NCBI GenBank assembly: GCA_903839875.1
Contig: CAIMDZ010000113.1
Location: 119,071 to 183,070, forward strand
Direction: 5' to 3'
Source: an uncultured Bacteroidota bacterium
GTDB lineage: Bacteria; Bacteroidota; Bacteroidia; Chitinophagales; Chitinophagaceae
DNA: 64,000 nucleotides
A model generated the notes under the pieces. The model was not told where the DNA came from, searched no databases, and saw nothing but the letters and a program-made list of their open reading frames with translations. How positions within the stretch are numbered: position 1 is the first letter of the stretch; the number at the start of each line of letters is the position of its first letter. The translations under genes and the position numbers were made by a program. Positions 17,470-25,633 of the stretch are shown here, one piece after another.

Positions 17470-17502
17470 AAAACCGGTTGCCTTGGACAGGCAACCGGTT
17501 TT
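17470..17502 (-). terminator. Terminator downstream of the cytochrome lipoprotein gene
   Basis: A perfect 13-bp stem (AAAACCGGTTGCC and complement) closes a 7-base loop, with A and T runs at the ends that would serve the minus-strand gene ending at 17570. Confidence 0.75.
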
Positions 17503-17569
17503 ATTAAAAAACCTGCATTAGAAATATCGCTGCTAAATGGTCAAACTTACAACCTGCGGGAATGCAGCA

Positions 17570-18313
17570 CTAGTTGTTCTGCGCACCTGCATCAATCCAT
17601 TTCTTCACCTGTGTGATCTTGCAGTCAGAAAGTTTCATGCCGCCTAAAGGCATGTTGTGGAACCCTGTTGAATGCTGCAAATCGCCCATCAGCTTGCCAT
17701 TCAGCACCTGAGCATGCACTCCATTATAATTATCAAGTACGAAACCACCACCCTGCGTTGGCGCTGAAGATGCGGCATGGCATGAATAGCAGTAAGAGGA
17801 AAAGATTGGTACAATTCCATTTGAGTAGGTAAACTTAGTTGTGTCGCATAGAACAGCGCAATTCGTATCGTTCGGCGCCCCTTTTGAAATCCATATAGAG
17901 ATCATAGCCAGCTGCGAGCTTGTCAGCTTTGGCGTGGGTGATTTGGGCATCTTGCCACTCGTGCATTCCGTATAAAGTCCGCTGCTGCCCGGATGGTATG
18001 GAAAAATTCCTTTCGCTGTAATTCCGGCGTATGTACTAAGGTTGTATCCCTTTGCTTTCGTTGCAGCATCATGACATCCGCCAATCGCACAGCTACCCTG
18101 AAAGATCGGGAGCACATCCCTTTGGAAACAGACAGACGTGTCCTCAACCTGCTGGGTTGTATCGGTCGTCTTGGTTGAATCTGTTGTCTTTGTTGAATCC
18201 GTCGGTGTCACAACAGGTGTTGTCACCTTTGGCACTACAACCGTTTTGTGGGTACACGAATAGAAATAAAGCATGAACACTGATGCTATAAATACTACAA
18301 CTAACTTTTTCAT
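17570..18313 (-). CDS. Lipoprotein with two cytochrome-c-like heme sites
   Basis: 247 residues. The N-terminus is a lipoprotein signal (LYFYSC, Cys at 20), followed by a Thr/Pro/Asp linker with repeated DSTKTT. Two similar domains follow. The first (about 60-155) has CAIGGCH, a CX4CH spacing, and a possible Met ligand in GKMPKSP. The second (about 155-247) has CYSCH (normal CxxCH) and NMPLGGM. The layout resembles planctomycete-type cytochrome c domains used in extracytoplasmic electron transfer. Extra cysteine pairs (TNCAVLC) may form disulfides. It is monocistronic and sits between the WNFN pair and the EEP operon. The heme role is inferred from motifs. Confidence 0.75.
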   Translation of the reverse strand: MKKLVVVFIASVFMLYFYSCTHKTVVVPKVTTPVVTPTDSTKTTDSTKTTDTTQQVEDTSVCFQRDVLPIFQGSCAIGGCHDAATKAKGYNLSTYAGITAKGIFPYHPGSSGLYTECTSGKMPKSPTPKLTSSQLAMISIWISKGAPNDTNCAVLCDTTKFTYSNGIVPIFSSYCYSCHAASSAPTQGGGFVLDNYNGVHAQVLNGKLMGDLQHSTGFHNMPLGGMKLSDCKITQVKKWIDAGAQNN

Positions 18314-18472
18314 AGATTGAATATACTGATTTGTAAATTATTTTTAACCAATGCAAAATTAAACTTCTCCGCCTCTTACAAAATTGCCAAATTGTTAAGT
18401 CTATGTAACCAAAAATGGCCCTCAAGTAGGGCGTGAATTATCCCAAATTGCGTTAATAGCTAAAATATTATT

Positions 18473-19867
18473 TTAATACTTAGTTAATATAGTATTACAA
18501 AGAACCTTTTGGTTATTGACAATTTTTACAAAATAAATCCCTGGTTTTAAATTGCAGGGCAACTGCATCAGCTCATTATTAACAGTAACAGTTTCATGAA
18601 TCTGAGAGCGACCTAATAAATCTATACATTCGAAAGAAACAATATGACCGAATAATGTGTTTGTAAAATGCAGTATGATTTGAGCATCCGCGGGGTTAGT
18701 TATTGTTACAAGATCCTTTTCTGATGTTTGATTAATCACTGCTGAAGATGTTATCTCAGGATCAACAAGGCTTATACCTGTTGTGTTTGGAGTTACAAGC
18801 AGATCAACCATAACCGGGTATTTATTCGACATCTGGAACAATGCATTGACTACCGGTGCTGGCGCGGATGTATTAACCGGAGGGTCGTTAACCGAAATAC
18901 CTAACCTATGCCCGTCATTACCCATTACTCTGAATGAATGTGGGATGTAGGAAATATAATTTGCATTGTTTACGATCCAGGGAGATAGAAAAACATGGTC
19001 ATACCAGTCTTTGCCTCCGCCATTGGTACCGCAGGAATTAGGAATTGTTCCGGAAACTCTTGTTGAAGTTGTCAGGCATGAAGTAAAAACACCCGGGCTT
19101 CCGTTCCAATTTGCGGGATATGAGAAAGCAGCATCAGGATAAAACGGCGGGTCGAAATACCTGAAATTAGTATCCACCGGATTACTAAGGGTTTGGTACA
19201 CTTGCTCAGATGAATTCCTGACGTTGAAGTCGCCCATATTGATCATATTGGCAAGGTGTGTGAAATGATTTTTTATTCCTGCCATTTCACCTGCTATCTG
19301 TGCGCCGCGCAATGCTTCATTTCCTGAACCGGAAATATCATGGTTTAATGTCACATACAGGAAAGTTGTATCATGGGTTGAAGCCAGGTTAGGGTCTTTG
19401 TAAAATAATTTATAAGTATCAAAATCTTCTGTGTTAACATAGGTACAGGTGATTCCGATTTCTCCTAATTTATGCTGATCATAAAATAACAGGCACTCGG
19501 TATTGGAAGCAGAATAATTGGTATTCAGGCAATAATTGTACCTGCCGGGATATGCAGCATTTAGCGCATATTGCAATATAGAATCAGGGAACCCGATTGC
19601 TGCCGAATAGTTATGATCAGCAGGTGAAGTTTGTATTGATCCCAATTTTTCAAGCCCGATGATGTCAGGATTTGCATATTGAACTATTGCTTCAAGGTAG
19701 GCATGATAAATAGCATCAGCTCCCTGGCAAAGCGGATACTGCCCATAACCAAGTACATTATAGGCCATTACCCGTAAAGTATCAGTTTGAGCATTTGTGC
19801 TCTCCCATTGGAACATACAAATCATTAATAACAATTTCAGCAAAGTCTTTAATCTGAGTTTATTCAT
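18473..19867 (-). CDS. EEP-fold secreted protein with T9SS-like C-terminus, probable pseudoenzyme (paralog B)
   Basis: 464 residues with a signal peptide (about 1-26, ending STNAQ). EEP motifs: RVMAYNVLGYGQYP, NPDIIGLEKLGS (the early Glu is kept), NMGDFNVRNS, DWYDHVFLSP and GNDGHR. The closing motif is ALFQMSNKYPV rather than SDHxPV, so the catalytic Asp-His pair seems absent, as in paralog A. The C-terminal 90 residues (VTITNPADAQ to CNTILTKY) fit a degenerate type A sorting domain. It is the last gene of an apparent minus-strand operon: TonB receptor, beta-helix lipoprotein, 46-residue protein, this gene, with only 9 bases to the gene before it. Confidence 0.8.
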   Translation of the reverse strand: MNKLRLKTLLKLLLMICMFQWESTNAQTDTLRVMAYNVLGYGQYPLCQGADAIYHAYLEAIVQYANPDIIGLEKLGSIQTSPADHNYSAAIGFPDSILQYALNAAYPGRYNYCLNTNYSASNTECLLFYDQHKLGEIGITCTYVNTEDFDTYKLFYKDPNLASTHDTTFLYVTLNHDISGSGNEALRGAQIAGEMAGIKNHFTHLANMINMGDFNVRNSSEQVYQTLSNPVDTNFRYFDPPFYPDAAFSYPANWNGSPGVFTSCLTTSTRVSGTIPNSCGTNGGGKDWYDHVFLSPWIVNNANYISYIPHSFRVMGNDGHRLGISVNDPPVNTSAPAPVVNALFQMSNKYPVMVDLLVTPNTTGISLVDPEITSSAVINQTSEKDLVTITNPADAQIILHFTNTLFGHIVSFECIDLLGRSQIHETVTVNNELMQLPCNLKPGIYFVKIVNNQKVLCNTILTKY

Positions 19868-19876
19868 TTGGCTATC

Positions 19877-20017
19877 TTAAGGATTGTAAGAAACATCCGC
19901 TTGCCGGCTTATCTGGTTAAAAGACTTATTATCAACTTGCCCTGCCTTGATAATAATAGTGAATCCCGATATGATAAAAACTATTACCATAAGTAATAAC
20001 TGGATTTCCCGTTTCAT
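19877..20017 (-). CDS. 46-residue membrane miniprotein
   Basis: This short frame starts at ATG 20017 with a basic MKRE, then a single strongly hydrophobic segment (about residues 5-24, LLLMVIVFIISGFTIII) and a polar tail ending SYNP. It fills the gap between the lipoprotein gene and the EEP gene, on the same strand. Its stop is only 9 bases before the EEP start, which suggests translational coupling. It could be an inner-membrane helper or an uncleaved small protein. Function unknown. Confidence 0.5.
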   Translation of the reverse strand: MKREIQLLLMVIVFIISGFTIIIKAGQVDNKSFNQISRQADVSYNP

Positions 20018-20034
20018 AAAAAATGTTTAAGAGA

Positions 20035-20067
20035 AATGTCCGCTACCTGATTTCGATAGCGGACATT
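20035..20067 (-). terminator. Hairpin between the lipoprotein and miniprotein genes
   Basis: A perfect 11-bp stem (AATGTCCGCTA and complement) has an 11-base loop, 28 bases after the lipoprotein stop. There is only a weak T-rich stretch after it on the minus strand, so it may attenuate or process the operon mRNA rather than end it. Confidence 0.5.
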
Positions 20068-20095
20068 CGGTAAATAAAACAATTTGGCCTGGATA

Positions 20096-21493
20096 TTAAT
20101 GCTGATTACCTGAATTATCAGATTGGTAGCAACCTATATCTTTTCCAGGCAAAGTAATAGTTGTAGGGCCATATACAGGGTCTGCAGTAATACCTGCCGG
20201 TATATTTGGCGACCAGGTTGTATATCCTTTCCCTATTGCAGGAGAACCTGTCTGCAGATGGAAATCATTGCCACTTGTAAAATCAATTACAGCACCTGAA
20301 GGGCATGGAAGCGGATAATTAGCGAACAATGGATTGTTTTTCTGAGTTTGTGAACTTCCGTTGTAAGTTGATCCTAATACATAAGTACTGAAACCTGGAA
20401 TCAAAGCGGAGGGTGAAGGAATATCAGTGGATTGCGGAACAGTAATATAACCTACAGGATAAAACTGGTCAACAATTGAATCTGCATCTCCATATTGATA
20501 GTTATAACCATACCTAAGGTGAGCAGTATCAGCTATAGGATTTCCTACAACACGGTAACCGAATTTACAGTTAACAGCAAGGTTATTATAGCAAAGGCCG
20601 AATGCGCCCTGCTCATAGTTAATATCGCCACCGCGTCCAGTTTGCTGCTGGCGGTAACCACCATTTACATAAGTGTTATTATAGTAATCGCACTGCGTTG
20701 TTGCAGCTGTGCTGGATCCTTTATCAGATGCCTTTGTACCGTTAGTCGCAGTCCCAACAAAAAGATTAAAAGCAGCAATTCCCACTCCGCCGTGTTTTGG
20801 GTTAATGCAGTCACCCCCGATGTATCCTTCTTTTTCAAAAGTACTACGCATGATGCAGAATTTACCATTCGGGCGCATCCCGTCATCTTTTCCCCCATAT
20901 AACCAGGAATCTTCAAAGACAAATATCCCGTTAGGGTTTGTAAAATATACAGAATAAGCTGTTGCGCCAGCCTTTACAGCCGCTATAGGCGTTGTTGTGC
21001 CAAATGTACCGCCGGCAAATTCCAGGTGTGTCCATTTCATTACACAAAGCGGACAACAAGTATCGCATTGAAACCCTAACCAAAGGTTAGAACTGGTGAA
21101 GGCAGGGTCATTTGAAGGGTTTTGTGCCGTATTGATATTGTCAAGTTTTGAAATACTTTTAACAGTAATCCAGTTTGCTGAATCTTTGGTACCCAATGAA
21201 ATAAATACGCCCTGCAACAAAAAATAAGCCGCGGGATTTACCACATTGATCGTGACGCCTCTCTGCATCAGCAGAGTATCGCCAAAATTCACGTTAACGG
21301 GGCATGTCATCACGTATGTTTTACCGGAGACCAATGTTCCTTTAAGAGTTCCGCATAGTGTATCGCTGGTAATTAACGCTCCTATCTGAGTTTGTTTTTG
21401 TGAGATGCTTGTTGCATCATTCTTCTTTTTACAAGAAGTAAAAAGCGCAAAACCTGCTACAATCGCAAGAAGTCCTAATTTTAGATGTTTCAT
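20096..21493 (-). CDS. Beta-helix lipoprotein paired with a TonB receptor
   Basis: 465 residues with a lipobox (ALFTSC, Cys at 21) followed by KKKND. The rest is rich in short beta-strand and turn patterns with many Asn and Gly (LYGGKDDGM, EKEGYIGGDCINPKHGG, CDYYNNTYVNGGYR), typical of right-handed parallel beta-helix proteins. Late motifs (NPLFANYPLP, LQTGSPAIGKGY, DIGCYQ) match the end of beta-helix surface proteins, where GSPAIGxG and DIGAxx are common. An unusual CDTCCPLC cluster occurs at about 145-152. It starts 34 bases after the TonB receptor gene and so occupies the place a SusD-type lipoprotein has in other loci. It is probably a surface substrate-binding or lyase-like partner. Confidence 0.75.
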   Translation of the reverse strand: MKHLKLGLLAIVAGFALFTSCKKKNDATSISQKQTQIGALITSDTLCGTLKGTLVSGKTYVMTCPVNVNFGDTLLMQRGVTINVVNPAAYFLLQGVFISLGTKDSANWITVKSISKLDNINTAQNPSNDPAFTSSNLWLGFQCDTCCPLCVMKWTHLEFAGGTFGTTTPIAAVKAGATAYSVYFTNPNGIFVFEDSWLYGGKDDGMRPNGKFCIMRSTFEKEGYIGGDCINPKHGGVGIAAFNLFVGTATNGTKASDKGSSTAATTQCDYYNNTYVNGGYRQQQTGRGGDINYEQGAFGLCYNNLAVNCKFGYRVVGNPIADTAHLRYGYNYQYGDADSIVDQFYPVGYITVPQSTDIPSPSALIPGFSTYVLGSTYNGSSQTQKNNPLFANYPLPCPSGAVIDFTSGNDFHLQTGSPAIGKGYTTWSPNIPAGITADPVYGPTTITLPGKDIGCYQSDNSGNQH

Positions 21494-21527
21494 ACTCGTT
21501 TTTTATTGTTGGTTTAAAAATGGTTTA

Positions 21528-24359
21528 TTAATCAAATTTGTATCGGATTCCAATAAGATAATTTCTGCCGTAGTAATTGCTTTCCACCAATGTCTTTCCA
21601 TCCTTCAGATTTTGATATGGCAGGTAAAATTGCGGTGTTCCCGGATTGGTAAACTTGCTATTCGAAACATTCAATTCCACAATACTCGCAGTATTGAGTA
21701 AATTATGCACTTTAACATAAACAAATAGGTGCTTCACTATTCTCTTTTCACATGAAAAATCAAGGAATTCTGTTGCCTTTTGCCAATAATCGAGACCCTG
21801 GTATTGCGCTGCTAACGCAATATGCCGGCCGGTATATTGCAGCGAAATATGAGCATCCAACCCCATTTTAGGGTTTTTATAAATCAATGCAAGGTTACCA
21901 ACATGTACGGCTTGCCCTTGCAGCGGCCTTGTAGTTGAAAGTGTATATGACTTTTGCACTCCTGAAGAATCCTTTCCTTCATATAAAACCGGCACCGTTA
22001 CTGAAGAATGCGTGTAGGTGTAATTTGCAGAAACCCCGAAATAATGGAAGTACCTGGTAATTACAACTTCGGCACCATAATTTATAGCATTATTGGTAAT
22101 GTTCTGCGGCTGTATTGCCTGCGCAGAAGGCCCTCCATCCCGAACAAGGAAATACTCTATCGGGTTGGAAATATTTTTATAAAATCCACCCAGCAGCACC
22201 TGGTCTATACCCTTGGGGAACCATTCATACCTTACATCCAGATTCTGGGCAATGCTGTGATTTAGATTTGGATTGCCTATTTCGGTAAAATCTTCTCCTG
22301 GCCTTCTGTAATTCAATAATTCATAGAAACCCGGACGTGATATTGATTCAAAATAAGAGAACCTTATATTCTCCTTCTTACTGAGTTTATATTTTAAGTG
22401 AACGCTTGGAAGTACATCATTATAATTGAATTTACCAGCAACGGCTGCAACCAGTTTCGGATCTAATTCTTCGCTGTCATCCACATGGGTATGTTCTATC
22501 CTGACACCACCCAATACCTCGAGTTTATCATTCAATAAATGAAGTTTCCCCTGCGCATAGTACCCATAAATATTTTCATTTACTTTGTAGGTAAGGTCAT
22601 TAGAATGTGCTATACCGGCAGGAGAGGTGGAAAGAGTCATAGTAGTATCGTTAATACTTGCGATATTGGTATAAGGCACCCCATGACCATGCAGGCTGAT
22701 AGGGCTGATACCATAATCGTTGTAATAATTATCCCTCTGTTTTGCCCTATACATTCCGCCTGCTTTTAATTCCAGATCATTTCCTGCTATAGCAGTGGTA
22801 TAAGTGAGGTTCAGAAATCCCTGCATATCCTGATCATTGGTTTTCTCCCAGCTTTTACTCACGCTTTTTAGTATCATTCCGCCTTCCTTTACCGCCCCTG
22901 TGATCGGGTCCTTTGAGAAATTATCTTCTGTTGTAAATTCCGTATAATCTGGCACCTCCTTCGATGCTTTAGACACAGCTGCGGTCCAGTCTAATTTTAA
23001 TCCATTAGCAATAATGTGGTCACCGCGAAGAGTAACGTTTTCAATATTTTGTTTAATAAAACTTGTGCGATCTTTATAATCCACCACTCCCAATCCTGGT
23101 CCTGGCCTGTTTACCGCAGTTATCACACTATCTATTACATTCCGCTCTTCCCATTGGTTCAATTGCACAAACAATCCATACAACGTAATAGAGTTTTTAT
23201 CGTTGAACTTATAATCAATGTTTGTATGCAATCCTGTTCTGGTTTCCTGGGTTGAATATTTCCGGAGGTTGAGGTCATCAAATTCATCAACATTTCCATA
23301 ATCTGGTTGCGATGCAGGCTTAAAGAAAATATTGTTTGTTTCCTTAAATGTATTCTGGTAACTGCCGGAAAACATTACACCAAGCTTTTTACTTTTTAAG
23401 AACCTGTTGCCCAGGCTTAAACTGAACATATCATTTGCAGGCGCCTGTATTCTCCTGATGATAGAACTATTTAAAGGGAAGTCTGCAACAGTGGCTTTAT
23501 AATTAAGGCCATGCAATGTTGTCGGATCATTTTCAACGATAGAACCTTTATAAAACTGGTTATACTTTTCGTCAAACAAATTTTGGTTATACCCGGTAGC
23601 AGCGGATGCATAAACCAATAAATGATCAGGGGCTTTCTTCATAACAAGATTTGTAACACCACCAATCGCATCACCTTCCAGGCCGGGAGTAAGGGTCTTG
23701 ATTACTTCTACCCTGTCGAGTATTTCAGCAGGGAAAATATCTAATGGTAAATACCTTGCCTTATCATCCGGACTCGGTATTTTTATTCCGTTTACTGTAG
23801 TATAGTTATACCTTTTGTCCATACCACGAATCAACGCGTACCTGGCTTCTCCGTTTGCATCTCTTTCCACTTGCAAACCTGAAACACGCTGCAATACATT
23901 GGCGACAGTAATATCCGGCAGCAACTCAATGGCTCTCGCCGATAAGATATTTAATTGGTTGTCTGAAGTCTTTTCAAGATTTCTTGCCTGTTCATCACTT
24001 CCATTTTTAAGTTTTGCTTTAATTTCTACTTCACCAAGTATAGTTGACAAAGATGGAGCGACCATTTTGTTGATTATTATAGTTTGATCTTGTGAAATTG
24101 CAATATGTTCCTTATATGTTTCAAAGGCAGTATATAGTATTTCCAGGTCATAAGAACCGGCAGGTATATGTTGGATCAAAAAACTGCCATCAAGCCCGGT
24201 AGTAGTGCCGTAAGAGGTTCCGTGCAACATTACTACAGCGCCTATAAGTGGTTCACCGGTAGATTTATCTGTAACGTTACCCTTAATAGTACCTGAGTAA
24301 CCTTTGATTGACAATATAACAAGAGTGATTACTAAAAATAGTTTAGTAAATGAAGGCAT
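21528..24359 (-). CDS. TonB-dependent outer-membrane receptor
   Basis: 943 residues. A signal peptide (about 1-22) is followed by a carboxypeptidase-regulatory-like domain (GTIKGNVTDKSTGEPLIGA, about 24-105) and the plug (ITVANVLQRVSGLQVERD, then ALIRGMDKRYNYTTVNG, VEVIKTLTPGLEGDAIGG, about 140-250). The barrel ends LIGIRYKFD with a terminal aromatic motif. The RGMDKRYN and TLTPxxEGDAIGG plug features match the TonB-receptor subgroup known from Caulobacter, Xanthomonas and Bacteroidota, in which several members respond to phosphate limitation; that link is inference for this gene. It is the first gene of the operon with the beta-helix lipoprotein. The substrate is unknown. Confidence 0.9.
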   Translation of the reverse strand: MPSFTKLFLVITLVILSIKGYSGTIKGNVTDKSTGEPLIGAVVMLHGTSYGTTTGLDGSFLIQHIPAGSYDLEILYTAFETYKEHIAISQDQTIIINKMVAPSLSTILGEVEIKAKLKNGSDEQARNLEKTSDNQLNILSARAIELLPDITVANVLQRVSGLQVERDANGEARYALIRGMDKRYNYTTVNGIKIPSPDDKARYLPLDIFPAEILDRVEVIKTLTPGLEGDAIGGVTNLVMKKAPDHLLVYASAATGYNQNLFDEKYNQFYKGSIVENDPTTLHGLNYKATVADFPLNSSIIRRIQAPANDMFSLSLGNRFLKSKKLGVMFSGSYQNTFKETNNIFFKPASQPDYGNVDEFDDLNLRKYSTQETRTGLHTNIDYKFNDKNSITLYGLFVQLNQWEERNVIDSVITAVNRPGPGLGVVDYKDRTSFIKQNIENVTLRGDHIIANGLKLDWTAAVSKASKEVPDYTEFTTEDNFSKDPITGAVKEGGMILKSVSKSWEKTNDQDMQGFLNLTYTTAIAGNDLELKAGGMYRAKQRDNYYNDYGISPISLHGHGVPYTNIASINDTTMTLSTSPAGIAHSNDLTYKVNENIYGYYAQGKLHLLNDKLEVLGGVRIEHTHVDDSEELDPKLVAAVAGKFNYNDVLPSVHLKYKLSKKENIRFSYFESISRPGFYELLNYRRPGEDFTEIGNPNLNHSIAQNLDVRYEWFPKGIDQVLLGGFYKNISNPIEYFLVRDGGPSAQAIQPQNITNNAINYGAEVVITRYFHYFGVSANYTYTHSSVTVPVLYEGKDSSGVQKSYTLSTTRPLQGQAVHVGNLALIYKNPKMGLDAHISLQYTGRHIALAAQYQGLDYWQKATEFLDFSCEKRIVKHLFVYVKVHNLLNTASIVELNVSNSKFTNPGTPQFYLPYQNLKDGKTLVESNYYGRNYLIGIRYKFD

Positions 24360-24383
24360 TTTTAGAAAATTTTAGATTTTGCC

Positions 24384-24391
24384 CAAAAGTA
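24384..24391 (-). promoter_or_regulatory. -7 box of the TonB operon
   Basis: The minus strand reads TACTTTTG, a full match to TAnnTTTG, with a TTTG 16 bases further upstream. It lies 24 bases before the start codon, so the leader would be short. Confidence 0.45.
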
Positions 24392-24602
24392 TTGGCTTAG
24401 TATTAAGCAAAGAGCAAAAAATATATTGGTAACAGAACCATAATTTTTAAGAAACATAAACTTAATGCTACGGTAACAATCCGTTATAACTTCCAAAATA
24501 TTATGTGTAACATACAGGCTCCTTAAGAATTTGATAATAATTTCTTTACACTGACGCCGTAAGCAGCAAACTATTTTTAATCAGTCTTACTATTCATCCC
24601 CG

Positions 24603-25060
24603 ATGTATCTGAAATTCTTCGTCTTTTTACGGCTACTTTATTTTCAAGCCGGTTAGTCAATGCGCAAAGCGGTGTCACAGACCCAACGGCTTCAAATTAC
24701 AGCCCAACTGCTACCATCAATGATGGTTCGTACATTTATCCGGTTACGCACTACAACCCTTTACCAAGGGCTGTATTCCCTGCAATACTTACGGAGTCTT
24801 CGGGCATAGAATGAACCAACGGCAAACTCTGGACGCACAATGACAGTGGAAACCCTCCCGAAATCTACATCGTTGACACTACCACAGGGGCATCAACTGT
24901 ACACGTGAATGCACAGGCAATTTCATTCTCTTACACCGGCCAGACCAGCTTCACGCCCAGCAGCACACATAACTTCGATTGCAAAGCTCTGATCTCAATT
25001 CGCGATTCAATTTACATTTTTACGAAAAACCGTGGCGACCTGAAAACCAGGGTTTACAAC
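24603..25060 (+). pseudogene. Decayed secreted protein gene (LWTHNDSG family)
   Basis: A start with a secretory look (MYLKFFVFLRLLYF) is out of frame with the body. The body frame reads through SGVTDPTASNYSPTA, then ESSGIE, an in-frame TGA at 24812-24814, then TNGKLWTHNDSGNPPEIYIVDTTTG, FTPSSTHNFDCKALISI and DSIYIFTKNRGDLKTRVY. In intact Bacteroidota proteins of this kind the pieces LWTHNDSG and HNFDxEALI are separated by a longer segment, so there is also an internal deletion. Homology stops near 25060, where an antisense fragment begins. Confidence 0.7.
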
Positions 25061-25385
25061 ATGCAATGCGTGTACTGTTCTGTCGGGAAAAGCAGCTACA
25101 TAGGAGCTTTTGTTTGCATTGGTAAACAGGTTATACAGCCGCCATAAGTTTATCGAACCATCACTGCTCCTGCACACATTGTTTATCTGCATATCGCCAA
25201 CAATAATATCCGGTATAGACTACCTTATGTCATCAGGTATATGCCTGAATAGCCTTGCCCTGCCTACCAGTTGTGCAAACTGGGTATCTGTCAGTTCGTA
25301 ATTGGGCTACTGCATCAACTTGTTTGCGAACCGTACCACCTTCAACTCCCTGAATAGAAAATTGATACCATTCTATAATGCTTCA
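25061..25385 (-). pseudogene. C-terminal fragment of a DUF3871-like mobile-element protein
   Basis: On the minus strand the peptide reads ELTDTQFAQLVGRARLF, an in-frame stop, SIPDIIVGDMQINNV, then GSINLWRLYNLFTNANKSSY and DRTVHALHVV. This succession matches the end of DUF3871 proteins as I recall them (genes on Bacteroidota conjugative and integrated elements). Frameshifts and a stop show decay. Its end abuts the plus-strand pseudogene at about 25060, head-on, so an insertion or rearrangement joined them. Confidence 0.55.
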
Positions 25386-25633
25386 ATGTTCTTAACTTTT
25401 AATTAGGCGCCTGCATTTCCCTATAATACATGATTTACACTGCAATAACGTATAAAAATGGCTTTGACAGATATATAAGCAGTATATCCTCCATAAAACG
25501 GTTCGATAATAGTCCAGGAAGGGGTGCAGGAAGCCGTAGCGAAAGTTGTGGCTTTTTTGCATTTTAATAAGTTATCTATAAAAGTGCGTGAAATTGAGTA
25601 AATGAGTACCTTTAATAGATAAATACCTGCTTT

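Noticed and set aside
24905..25147. An 80-codon gene
   Set aside because: It is the downstream part of the decayed LWTHNDSG gene, joined to antisense sequence after 25060.
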